Below, one piece after another: positions 1-7,599 of a stretch of DNA of 40,000 nt; positions within the stretch are counted from its first letter, which is position 1, and every line of letters starts with the position of its first letter. The notes beneath the pieces were generated by a model that was not told the DNA's origin, made no database searches, and saw only the letters and a program-made list of their open reading frames with translations. The position numbers and the translations under genes were made by a program. The DNA is from Rhodobacteraceae bacterium EL129 (GTDB lineage Bacteria; Pseudomonadota; Alphaproteobacteria; Rhodobacterales; Rhodobacteraceae), in contig ONZJ01000002.1 of NCBI GenBank assembly GCA_900313005.1, positions 1 to 40,000 on the forward strand, written 5' to 3'.

Positions 1-46
1 CACCCGCCCTCCCCCGTCCGCCTTGCCGAGCGGAGAGCCTTGTGGA

Positions 47-1432
47 TTACGTCAGCGCGCGTCTGAGACCGGGCAGGCGTGACAGGATCAGAATGTCTAG
101 TGCCAGCACCGTCAGCAGGGCCAGACCCGCCATCGGAAACGCCATGGAAACGCCCAGCCCGACCAGAGCGGCCCCTTGCCAAAGTGGCAGTTCCTTGGGG
201 AAGGGAGGAGCTGACAGGCGGGAGACCCCTGCGGGGCGTCGTTTCCACCACAGGACAACTGAGCTGACACATAGGAACATCACAGCCAGGCAAACCACCG
301 TATTGGCCAGAACAGACCACAGCCCCAATGTGCCCATGTGCAGGGCGATGCCGACGGCCATGGCTTTGCCAAACCACGAATACTCAGCATAGGTCACATC
401 GGCCAGGATGTTGCCGGTGTATTGATCCACGTGCACCGTGCGGTCCGACATCGGATCGGTGCTGTCGGTGTTCATCGAATCGCGGCTGATGGTCCACACC
501 GCAGTCTCAGACGTGGGCACCGCCAGCTGATAGCGGCCCTCAAAGCCAATCTTGCGCGCCAGAGTGTCAAGCTGATCAATTACGGGCGTGGTTGAGGTGC
601 CGGGCGTCCCGGCCTGCGAGCCGGACAGCGGCAGCGGCGTTTGTTCCAGAGCCCAAGGCACTTCCTTGCGGTCATGGTTGAGGCTGGCATGGGTGTGGTC
701 GGAGAGCGGGACGTTATCCCATTTCGCGGCCGGAAACTGAGACCAGGCCTGCACCATTTTCTCGCCCCAGATGCCGGTCCAGGCGAGGCCCGAAATTAAG
801 AAGAAAACCAAGACGACTGAGACCCAAATACCGACAATTCCGTGCAGGGATTTCCACATGGGACGGCCCCGTGAAAAGACCGGGATCAGTGTTTGACGCC
901 AGCCCGTGTTGCGGGGCCACCACATGTAAAGCCCGGTGGCCACAAGCACGAGCGCCAGAGAGGCTGCGGTTTCCAGCATCCGGTCTCCGGTGACGCCCAG
1001 CATCAGATCGGAGTGGATATTGTCAAAGAAATCATACCAGCCAGATCGCCTGGGGAATGTCTCAATGACCTCAGACGTAAAAGGATCGACGGCCACCATG
1101 GTGGCCTCGCCATTTGCATCCACACGAAACAATGCTGCAACATCAGCAAAGCGTGGCGCGACATAGGTTTTCAGCTGGCCGTCCGGGATGGCCGCCACGG
1201 CGGATTTGGCCTGAGCCGAGATCGCCAAGCTGGGTTCCTGAGCCACAACGGGCGTGCGTTCCCCATCACGGCCTTCGATCCAGGAAATCCAAAGCATCAT
1301 CATGCCGGTCAGGGCCAGCACCATCAGGAATGGGATCACCGCAAGGCCTGCATAGAAATGCCATCGCCAGGCGGCGAAATATAGTTTGTTTGCACCCGCG
1401 TCGGCGGGCGATTGTGTGTCAAGAGATGTCAT
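47..1432 (-). CDS. PepSY-associated transmembrane protein (iron-regulated membrane protein type)
   Basis: A 461-residue inner-membrane protein of the PepSY_TM family, whose members are commonly found with TonB-dependent metal or siderophore uptake systems and some of which act as ferric reductases. The N-terminal WRWHFYAGL motif followed by a hydrophobic helix (about residues 24-48) is the family hallmark. Further helices lie near 155-172 (ending in MWWPR), 197-220 and 365-395, and the C-terminus is a hydrophobic pair. The stretch between helices 1 and 2 is the periplasmic PepSY-like region. The ATG has GGAG about 8 nt upstream. It lies 71 nt downstream of a small exported protein on the same strand, which suggests a shared transcript; a receptor gene may lie off the left edge, but that is inference. 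The metal is not identifiable from the sequence. Confidence 0.88.
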   Translation of the reverse strand: MTSLDTQSPADAGANKLYFAAWRWHFYAGLAVIPFLMVLALTGMMMLWISWIEGRDGERTPVVAQEPSLAISAQAKSAVAAIPDGQLKTYVAPRFADVAALFRVDANGEATMVAVDPFTSEVIETFPRRSGWYDFFDNIHSDLMLGVTGDRMLETAASLALVLVATGLYMWWPRNTGWRQTLIPVFSRGRPMWKSLHGIVGIWVSVVLVFFLISGLAWTGIWGEKMVQAWSQFPAAKWDNVPLSDHTHASLNHDRKEVPWALEQTPLPLSGSQAGTPGTSTTPVIDQLDTLARKIGFEGRYQLAVPTSETAVWTISRDSMNTDSTDPMSDRTVHVDQYTGNILADVTYAEYSWFGKAMAVGIALHMGTLGLWSVLANTVVCLAVMFLCVSSVVLWWKRRPAGVSRLSAPPFPKELPLWQGAALVGLGVSMAFPMAGLALLTVLALDILILSRLPGLRRALT

Positions 1433-1503
1433 AAGAGAGGCTCCAAGCCTTTGAGGTCCGCGCTGGGCGGACGGTTTGATCTTGTGTCGATAAAAAGCAG
1501 AGA

Positions 1504-1842
1504 TCAGGCTTGAGGGGGTGCACGTGTCTGTTGGCTGGGGTCCAGCGGTTTGGCGTGATGGCGCAGCTGGGCCACATGGCGCATCTGGCGGATCACCGGC
1601 GACGTGCCGGGCATTGTGCGCGCCTGAAGGATCGGTGCCATCACTGTGTCAGCCAGACGACAGGCCTCGCATTTAGGGGTGGCCATGCCGGGTTGCCCGA
1701 ATGCGCCGCAAATATCGTCCAGCGTGCCGCCCATTTCCAAATAGGCCTGCAGGTCAGCGTTCATGGGCGCTGAGGCCGATTTATGGGCAAAGCCTGACAC
1801 CGCCAGTGACACGGCGATCAGTCCTGCAATGGCAAGACGCAT
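1504..1842 (-). CDS. small exported protein, DUF2946-like
   Basis: A predicted 112-residue protein starting with a clean signal peptide (MRLAIAGLIAVSLAVSGF, cleavage probably in the following alanine/serine stretch). The open frame continues upstream to a TTG at 1965, but the start at 1842 is preferred because it puts the signal peptide at the N-terminus. The mature part has an ICGAFGQPG segment followed by a C-x2-C pair (KCEACRLAD), which resembles the short Cys-rich DUF2946 proteins found next to TonB receptors and PepSY proteins. The family assignment is from pattern memory. The C-terminus is rich in His, Arg and Pro. It is transcribed toward the PepSY gene, so the two probably form one metal-related operon. 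No strong Shine-Dalgarno is visible, which leaves the start uncertain. Confidence 0.6.
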   Translation of the reverse strand: MRLAIAGLIAVSLAVSGFAHKSASAPMNADLQAYLEMGGTLDDICGAFGQPGMATPKCEACRLADTVMAPILQARTMPGTSPVIRQMRHVAQLRHHAKPLDPSQQTRAPPQA

Positions 1843-2049
1843 GGATATGTGGTGCAGGCGGGTCACGGAACAAAGCGATACGTCAGTCACACTGCGCATT
1901 CCAGCAAAAACGATGGGGCAGAGTGCGACATCTGGACAGGGGCAACCCGTTGGCGAATGGCGCAAAAAAGAGGGCAGGTGTCGGGATTGTCAGACTCGCA
2001 TTTCCTGCCGCGTGGTTTATAAGGACGGTGATCAAGGAGACGCGTACCC

Positions 2050-4815
2050 ATGTCCGACAAAATCAAGTTCACGCTGGATGGCAAAGAGGTTGAGGCCGAG
2101 GCTGGTCAGACCATTTGGGAAGTGGCCCATGGCCTCGGTCTGGTGATCCCGCATCTGTGCCACAAACCGGCACCCGGCTACCGCCCCGATGGCAACTGCC
2201 GGGCGTGTATGGTTGAGGTTGAGGGAGAGCGTACTTTGGTGGCCTCGTGCATCCGTGAACCGAATGAGGGCATGGTAGTCACCACCAATTCGACGCGTGC
2301 AGAAACGGCCCGGAAAATGGTGGTCGAGATGCTTGTGGCAGATCAGCCTGAGCAAGCCGTGGCGCACGATAAATCCAGCCATCTCTGGGACATGGCGGCC
2401 ATGCAGGGCGTGACCGAAAGCCGGTTCCCCAAGCTGGAAGACGGACGCATCCCGCTGCTGGACGACAGCCATGTGGCCATGTCCGTCAATCTGGATGCCT
2501 GCATTCAATGTGGTCTATGCGTGCGTGCCTGCCGCGAAGTGCAGGTGAACGATGTGATCGGCATGGCCGGTCGGGGTCATGACAGCTATCCGACATTTGA
2601 TATGGCGGATCCCATGGGCGACAGCACCTGCGTGGCGTGTGGCGAATGTGTGCAGGCCTGCCCGACTGGCGCGTTGATGCCATCGACTGTTGTGGATGAG
2701 AACCAAGTTGGCGACCGGGCGGATTATGACAGCGAAGTCGATAGCGTTTGCCCCTTCTGTGGCGTCGGTTGTCAGGTTTCACTGAAGGTCAAAGACGGCA
2801 AGATCAAATATGTGGAAGGCATCAATGGCCCCGCCAACGAAGGCCGTCTATGCGTCAAAGGCCGGTTTGGGTTTGACTATATCCACCACCCGCACCGTGT
2901 GACCAAGCCGCTGATCCGCCGCGAAGATGCGCCGGAGAAAGGCCTGAACGTAGAGCCGGGCAACTGGCAGACGCATTTCCGCGAAGCCACATGGGACGAA
3001 GCCCTGGATTTTGCCGCCAACGGCCTGAAGGGCCGGGGCCGCGAAGTGGCTGGTTTTGGATCAGCCAAGTGTACGAACGAAGAGGCCTATCTGTTCCAGA
3101 AGTTTATCCGTCAGGGCTTTGGCCATAACAACGTCGATCACTGCACACGGCTGTGTCATGCGTCGTCTGTGGCGGCGTTGATCGAGAATGTTGGATCGGG
3201 CGCTGTGACCGCGACCTTCAACGAGATTGAGAACGCTGATGTGGCGATTGTCATCGGGGCGAACCCGATTGAGAACCACCCCGTGGCCGCGACCTATTTC
3301 AAGCAGTTCACCAAACGCGGTGGCAAGCTGATCGTTATGGACCCGCGTGGTGTGGGCCTGCGCCGGTTCGCAACCCATATGCTGCAATTCCGCCCCGGCG
3401 CGGATGTCAGCATGTTGAACGCGATCATGCATACGATTGTTGAAGAAGGTCTCTACGACCAGCAATACATCGAGGCCTTCACCGAGAACTGGGAGGCCGA
3501 GAAGGCCCACCTGAAAGATTTCTCGCCCGAAGCGATGGAAGGCATTTGTGGCATTCCAGCCGAGACGCTGAAAGCCGTGGCGCGGGACTTTGCCACCGCC
3601 AAATCTGCGATGATCTTCTGGGGCATGGGTGTCAGCCAACACATTCACGGCACGGACAACTCGCGCTGCCTAATCTCATTGGCGTTGATGTGTGGCCAAG
3701 TTGGTCGTCCGGGCACGGGTCTGCACCCGCTGCGGGGACAGAACAACGTGCAGGGCGCATCTGATGCGGGTCTGATCCCGATGTTCCTGCCGGATTATCA
3801 GACCGTGACCGACGACAGTATTCGTGGCGCGTTTACCGGCGTTTGGGGATCGGATGATTTCTCGGCTGAGAAGGGCCTGACCGTGACCGAGATCGTGGAT
3901 GCGATTCACGAGGGTGACATCAAGTCGATGTATATCCTGGGTGAAAACCCGGCCATGTCCGACCCGGATGTGGAACACGCGCGGGATGCCTTTGCCAAGC
4001 TGGATCATCTGGTGGTGCAGGATATCTTTATCACCGAAACGGCGAACTATGCCGATGTGATCCTGCCGGCCTCCACGCTCTATGAGAAGTCAGGCACCGT
4101 TTCCAACACCAACCGTCAGGTGCAGATGGTGCGCCCGGCGGTGGCGCCTCCTGGAGAAGCCAAGGAAGATTGGTGGATCGAAGTGGAATTGGCCAAGCGG
4201 TGCGGTTTGGATTGGCGTCATGAACACCCGTCAGACGTTTTTGCCGAGATGGCGGTGAACATGCGCAGCCTCGATAACATCACATGGGAGCGGTTGGAGA
4301 TGACGGCTGTGACCTACCCTAGCCTCAGCCCCGAAGACCCCGGTCAGGCGGTTGTGTTTGGCGATGGCTTCCCACGCCCCGAAGGCCGTGCGAAGTTTAC
4401 ACCTGCGTCGGTGATTGCCCCTGATGATGTGCCGGATGCGGAGTATCCGATGATCCTGACCACAGGTCGCCAGCTGGAGCACTGGCACACCGGGTCTATG
4501 ACCCGTCGGGCCACGGTTCTGGACGCGGTTGAGCCTGAGGCGAACTGTTCGATGCACCCCGGAACCCTGCGCCAGTTGGGTATGGAGCCCGGTGGCACGG
4601 TGCGTTTGACCACCAAGCGCGGCAGTATCGAGATCATGGTGCGCGCCGACCGGGCGATTTCACCCGATATGGTGTTCCTGCCTTTCGCCTATGTCGAAGC
4701 GGCGGCGAACATCCTGACCAATCCGGCGGTTGATCCCTATGGCAAGATCCCCGAGTTCAAATTCTCGGCGGTGAAGGTGGAAGTGATCGACAGCGGCGTG
4801 GTGGCGGCAGAGTAA
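2050..4815 (+). CDS. formate dehydrogenase alpha subunit, Mo/W-bis-MGD, cysteine type
   Basis: A 921-residue molybdopterin oxidoreductase that would oxidise formate to CO2 (or the reverse) in the cytoplasm; no signal peptide or Tat motif is visible. An N-terminal [2Fe-2S] domain carries C37, C50, C53 and C67. Two ferredoxin-type [4Fe-4S] motifs follow (C151/154/157/161 and C194/197/200/204), then the catalytic-domain cluster (C234/237/241 and C268). The active-site residue is Cys369 followed by His370, where some homologues have selenocysteine. The C-terminal molybdopterin dinucleotide-binding domain begins near residue 800. AAGGAG lies 10 nt before the ATG. The layout matches FdsA-like NAD-linked enzymes, yet no FdsB/FdsG/FdsC/FdsD-type gene adjoins it: the flanks are a divergent exported protein and a DUF1330 gene. 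A strong terminator follows. Confidence 0.93.
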   Translation: MSDKIKFTLDGKEVEAEAGQTIWEVAHGLGLVIPHLCHKPAPGYRPDGNCRACMVEVEGERTLVASCIREPNEGMVVTTNSTRAETARKMVVEMLVADQPEQAVAHDKSSHLWDMAAMQGVTESRFPKLEDGRIPLLDDSHVAMSVNLDACIQCGLCVRACREVQVNDVIGMAGRGHDSYPTFDMADPMGDSTCVACGECVQACPTGALMPSTVVDENQVGDRADYDSEVDSVCPFCGVGCQVSLKVKDGKIKYVEGINGPANEGRLCVKGRFGFDYIHHPHRVTKPLIRREDAPEKGLNVEPGNWQTHFREATWDEALDFAANGLKGRGREVAGFGSAKCTNEEAYLFQKFIRQGFGHNNVDHCTRLCHASSVAALIENVGSGAVTATFNEIENADVAIVIGANPIENHPVAATYFKQFTKRGGKLIVMDPRGVGLRRFATHMLQFRPGADVSMLNAIMHTIVEEGLYDQQYIEAFTENWEAEKAHLKDFSPEAMEGICGIPAETLKAVARDFATAKSAMIFWGMGVSQHIHGTDNSRCLISLALMCGQVGRPGTGLHPLRGQNNVQGASDAGLIPMFLPDYQTVTDDSIRGAFTGVWGSDDFSAEKGLTVTEIVDAIHEGDIKSMYILGENPAMSDPDVEHARDAFAKLDHLVVQDIFITETANYADVILPASTLYEKSGTVSNTNRQVQMVRPAVAPPGEAKEDWWIEVELAKRCGLDWRHEHPSDVFAEMAVNMRSLDNITWERLEMTAVTYPSLSPEDPGQAVVFGDGFPRPEGRAKFTPASVIAPDDVPDAEYPMILTTGRQLEHWHTGSMTRRATVLDAVEPEANCSMHPGTLRQLGMEPGGTVRLTTKRGSIEIMVRADRAISPDMVFLPFAYVEAAANILTNPAVDPYGKIPEFKFSAVKVEVIDSGVVAAE

Positions 4816-4840
4816 ACCGCCCTAGGCTCCGATTGTTTTG

Positions 4841-4873
4841 AAACGCGCCCGGATCAAGACCGGGCGCGTTTTT
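4841..4873 (+). terminator. Rho-independent terminator after the formate dehydrogenase gene
   Basis: A perfect 9-bp GC stem (4844-4852 with 4860-4868), extended by three A-T pairs, has a 7-nt loop and is followed by a T-rich run (TTTTTCTTT). It is 25 nt past the formate dehydrogenase stop. Read on the minus strand, the A-run also gives a T-tract, so it may serve the convergent DUF1330 gene too. Confidence 0.9.
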
Positions 4874-4875
4874 CT

Positions 4876-5157
4876 TTATCCCAGCAGGGTAATGTTGCAT
4901 GTTCCTGCATCGCGGCGCAGTTGATGGGTCTCGGCCAATGTTGGGTCGTTGATCCAGGCGCGTGCCGCGTCGGCATCCTTGAAAGAGAGGATGACGCCGA
5001 TATCAGACAGATCAGGATCACCGTCTAGGGCACTCAGATCGCGGCTGGATTGCACAACCACCGCACCGTGACGTGCCAGTGCCTCCCCGGCTTTTTCGCG
5101 GTAGGCGGCAAAACTATCGGCGTTGGTGATCGTCAGTTGAACATAGGCGTGGACCAT
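4876..5157 (-). CDS. DUF1330 domain protein
   Basis: A 93-residue protein that starts MVHAYVQLTITN and contains the DUF1330 ferredoxin-like (dimeric alpha/beta barrel) pattern: a YREKAGEALARHGAVVV segment, a central IGVILSFKDADAARAWIND strand-helix and a conserved acidic/aromatic surface. The biochemical function of the family is unsettled. It lacks signal or membrane segments and should be cytosolic. It is transcribed divergently from the LysR regulator beginning at 5256, with a short shared promoter region of about 100 bp, so this regulator is the obvious candidate to control it. That is an inference from gene order only. Confidence 0.82.
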   Translation of the reverse strand: MVHAYVQLTITNADSFAAYREKAGEALARHGAVVVQSSRDLSALDGDPDLSDIGVILSFKDADAARAWINDPTLAETHQLRRDAGTCNITLLG

Positions 5158-5228
5158 GGTGGATTCCTTTGAGTGGTGTGTTTCGGGCAGGGTACTGCAA
5201 GCTCAAACAAGATTTAACGCGTGTAATT

Positions 5229-5254
5229 GCATCTAGACCATGCGAAACTGCATG
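5229..5254. promoter_or_regulatory. candidate LysR operator overlapping the regulator start
   Basis: Two overlapping inverted repeats sit just before the regulator start: GCAT-7 nt-ATGC (5229-5232 with 5240-5243) and CATGC-6 nt-GCATG (5239-5243 with 5250-5254). The last arm ends one base before the ATG at 5256. TGCAT is thus repeated with roughly one-turn spacing in the divergent control region, as expected for an autoregulated LysR-type protein. Binding is inferred. Confidence 0.4.
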
Positions 5255-5255
5255 T

Positions 5256-6128
5256 ATGGCCGTACAATGGGATGATCTGAAAACCGTTATGCATCTGGTG
5301 CGGGCTCGGTCGCTTGCCGCAGCGGCCGAAGCGCTGGGCGTGAATTACACCACCGTGGCGCGCCGGGTCACCCGGGCCGAGACCGCACTGGGCATGCCCT
5401 TGTTCGAGCGATTGGCGGATGGGTACAGGCCCACCCAGGCGGGCAAAACGGTCGCGCGCAAAGCCGCTGAGATGGAAGGCCAGGAATTTGATCTCATGCG
5501 CGCGCTGGGCCAGCAGGATCAGTCGCTTGCGGGCCGACTGGTGGTGACTGCCCCCGAGTTGCTGTGCGCGACGCTTTTGCCTCAGGTGTTTGAAACGTTC
5601 TGCGCCCGGCATCCGGACATTGAATTGGAGGTGCGTGCCGGCACCGGTCTGCTGGATCTCAACCGGCGCGAGGCCGACCTGGCCATTCGGGTCAGTGATG
5701 ACCCGGGCGATCAACTGACCGGGCTACGTTTGGCCGGGCAATACACGGCAAGCTTTGCTACGCCAGATTGGGCCGACCGGATTGCACAGGATCCGAGCAC
5801 CCAGGTTGAGTGGCTGGTGTATTCAAAGCCCGGAAATGTGCCGCAGGCGTCGCTTGGCGCGTATCCGAACGCCCGTGTGAAGCTTCGTTTCAATGATATG
5901 ATCGCCCTGCGAGGGGCGGCCGAGGCCGGGCTGGGTGTGGCACGGATGCCTATGTTTCTGGGGCGGATGTCGGACCATCTGGTGCAGGTGCCGGTCTTGC
6001 CGCCGCAGCCCTACATCGACATTTGGCTGGTCTCACACCGGGATGTCTGGCCGACCGCCCGGGTCAAGGCGTTTCGAGAGTGCCTTGTGCCCTTCTTTCG
6101 CACGCATCAGGCGTTGTTTGAAGCCTGA
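5256..6128 (+). CDS. LysR-family transcriptional regulator
   Basis: A 290-residue regulator. The N-terminal winged helix-turn-helix covers about residues 5-60 (MHLVRARSLAAAAEALGVNYTTVARRV, then LFERL), followed by a linker helix and a periplasmic-binding-protein-like effector domain (LRLAGQYTASFATPDWA; GLGVARMPMFLG). The open frame extends to a TTG at 5169, but the ATG at 5256 puts the HTH at the usual distance from the N-terminus. It is divergent from the DUF1330 gene, which it may control together with itself. The domain resembles the subgroup that starts WDDLKTVMHLVR and keeps the TTVARR recognition helix, shared with the second LysR protein in this window. The ligand cannot be told. Confidence 0.9.
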   Translation: MAVQWDDLKTVMHLVRARSLAAAAEALGVNYTTVARRVTRAETALGMPLFERLADGYRPTQAGKTVARKAAEMEGQEFDLMRALGQQDQSLAGRLVVTAPELLCATLLPQVFETFCARHPDIELEVRAGTGLLDLNRREADLAIRVSDDPGDQLTGLRLAGQYTASFATPDWADRIAQDPSTQVEWLVYSKPGNVPQASLGAYPNARVKLRFNDMIALRGAAEAGLGVARMPMFLGRMSDHLVQVPVLPPQPYIDIWLVSHRDVWPTARVKAFRECLVPFFRTHQALFEA

Positions 6129-6131
6129 GCT

Positions 6132-6162
6132 CACCCGAACCCAATCGCATTGGGACCGGGTG
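6132..6162. terminator. long hairpin between convergent genes
   Basis: CACCCG (6132-6137) and CCCAAT (6140-6145) pair with ATTGGG (6149-6154) and CGGGTG (6157-6162). This gives a 12-bp stem with one 2x2 internal mismatch and a 3-nt loop, starting 3 nt after the LysR stop and before the end of the convergent gene. There is no T-tract on either side, so its action as a bidirectional terminator is likely but not proven. Confidence 0.55.
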
Positions 6163-6180
6163 GCGTGATCCGTGAGGGGA

Positions 6181-6555
6181 TCAGAAGTTCTGCGGATTGC
6201 CCGGCACCAGCATGCCATTGCCGTCAATTTCGCCGTCCTTGTACATCACCATGGATGGGCCATCGAGCGTGATGCCAAAGCAGCGGTCGTCTTCGCCGTA
6301 GTTGAAACACATGATCCCGTCTTTGGTGTGCCATTTCCCAGTGTAATCGCTGCCGCGAATGCTGCCATCGGCGGCGTAATACTCTGAAAAGCCGGACCCA
6401 CCCGAGCTCATCGAGCCTTGATAGGTGTGATCTGAAACGGCTGCCGAAATTTCGTCGGCTGTGGGTGCATCCTGAGCGAAGGCCGGTGCAAATGGTACGG
6501 ACAGAACCGCCCCTACTGCGGCCAGTTTGCGGATGGAATTGATGTGCAACGTCAT
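6181..6555 (-). CDS. small secreted protein of unknown function
   Basis: A 124-residue protein with a clear Sec signal peptide (RKLAAVGAVLSVPFAPAFAQ, cleavage near AFA|QD). The mature part is acidic and glycine-rich and holds two cysteines in a GKWHTKDGIMCFNYGEDDRCFG pattern, probably a disulfide across a beta-sandwich. Many small periplasmic alphaproteobacterial proteins have this W-x(6-8)-C-x(7)-C layout, but I cannot name the family. It is divergently transcribed from the LysR regulator at 6673 across a 117-bp region with two palindromes, so it is probably that regulator's target. No enzymatic motif was recognised. Confidence 0.75.
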   Translation of the reverse strand: MTLHINSIRKLAAVGAVLSVPFAPAFAQDAPTADEISAAVSDHTYQGSMSSGGSGFSEYYAADGSIRGSDYTGKWHTKDGIMCFNYGEDDRCFGITLDGPSMVMYKDGEIDGNGMLVPGNPQNF

Positions 6556-6600
6556 AAGCTTGTCCTTGGTTGAGTTAACTGTCCGGGCAGAGTGCGCGCT

Positions 6601-6653
6601 GCATTAATGCCTGACAACGCAGAGTTATAGGTGCTATCACTGCAAAAATGCAG
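6601..6653. promoter_or_regulatory. paired palindromic operators in a divergent promoter
   Basis: GCATTAATGC (6601-6610) is a perfect palindrome, and CTGCA-AAAA-TGCAG (6640-6653) is a perfect inverted repeat with a very similar core. Their centres are 41 bp apart, close to four helical turns, which would place two regulator dimers on the same face. They lie between the divergent secreted-protein gene and the LysR gene that starts at 6673. Confidence 0.5.
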
Positions 6654-6672
6654 GTAGGAATCGGATGGTCTG

Positions 6673-7542
6673 ATGATTGAGTGGGACAGTTGGCGTACCG
6701 TTCTGGCGGTGGTGCGCACAGGGACATATGCAAGTGCGGCCAATGCGCTGAGACTTGATGCCACCACCGTCGCGCGACGGTTGAAACATCTCGAGTCGCA
6801 GCTGGGCTATGCGCTCTTTGTGCGCAAGGGGGACAGGTTTTACCCCTCCAACCGCTGCGAAGAGTTGTTGATCAATCTAGAGACTGCAGCGGATGCATTG
6901 CGCATCGCGGAACAACAGACCAGTGCCTTCGAACAAAGTCCAATCTGGCGCACATTGCGGATGACAGCGCCGCCTTTTCTGGTGTCGCATCTGTTTGCAC
7001 CGGCATTGCCGGTTCTGACGCACAGACGCCGGTTGCGGGTTGAGCTGATTGGAACGGCCAGCAAAGTTGGCTTGCAACGCCGCGAAGCAGATATCGCCAT
7101 ACGGATCGAAGACCGACGCGGTGAAATTCCGAAGCGCGACAAGCGTATCAAGGCGGTAAAATTGGGTGTACTGGAGTACAGAGTTTATCACGCCAAAGGC
7201 AGCGCCACTGAGGGGTTACCCTGGGCCGGATTGACCGAAAGGCAACAGCGCACAAGTGGTAGCGAAAAGATGATGGCCATGGCAGGGGACGAGGGATTTC
7301 AATACAACGTCTCCCAGTTTGATCCCCTGCTCAGAATAGTTCAAACGGGAGTGGCCCGTGCCATGCTGCCCCGGATCATTGCGCAAGGCTACCCCGATTT
7401 GCTGACAGATGGAGAGACCGTACTCACCCAGCCAATCTGGATGCTGTATCATAGTCAGGATCAAGAAGATCCACATCTCAAGGCCGCACGTCAGTGGATC
7501 ATGGATCTGGCTGCGACCTTGCCTAGCAATACAGACCTTTGA
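6673..7542 (+). CDS. LysR-family transcriptional regulator
   Basis: A 289-residue regulator beginning MIEWDSWRTVLAVVRTGTY. The helix-turn-helix spans about residues 8-60 (SAANALRLDATTVARRL, LFVRKGDRFYPS). A diverged effector domain follows, without the usual canonical landmarks but with READIAIRIEDR near residues 137-148. It shares the TTVARR recognition helix with the first LysR protein of the window, and the two operator regions share TGCAT-type repeats, so they may be related regulators. It is divergent from the small secreted protein at 6555. The Rieske oxygenase gene begins 57 nt after its stop on the same strand and could be a further target, but no promoter evidence separates these options. 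Confidence 0.88.
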   Translation: MIEWDSWRTVLAVVRTGTYASAANALRLDATTVARRLKHLESQLGYALFVRKGDRFYPSNRCEELLINLETAADALRIAEQQTSAFEQSPIWRTLRMTAPPFLVSHLFAPALPVLTHRRRLRVELIGTASKVGLQRREADIAIRIEDRRGEIPKRDKRIKAVKLGVLEYRVYHAKGSATEGLPWAGLTERQQRTSGSEKMMAMAGDEGFQYNVSQFDPLLRIVQTGVARAMLPRIIAQGYPDLLTDGETVLTQPIWMLYHSQDQEDPHLKAARQWIMDLAATLPSNTDL

Positions 7543-7599
7543 GTGTTGAATGTGAGTTTGCTAGGGTAGAGCCTGGTAGTATCTTGGGGGACTTCGATC

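Noticed and set aside
1..46. Sequence left of the PepSY stop
   Set aside because: Too short to support any gene; the neighbouring gene on that side is cut off by the window edge.
2050..4815. Selenocysteine in the formate dehydrogenase
   Set aside because: The active-site position is encoded by a normal Cys codon (residue 369), with no in-frame TGA.
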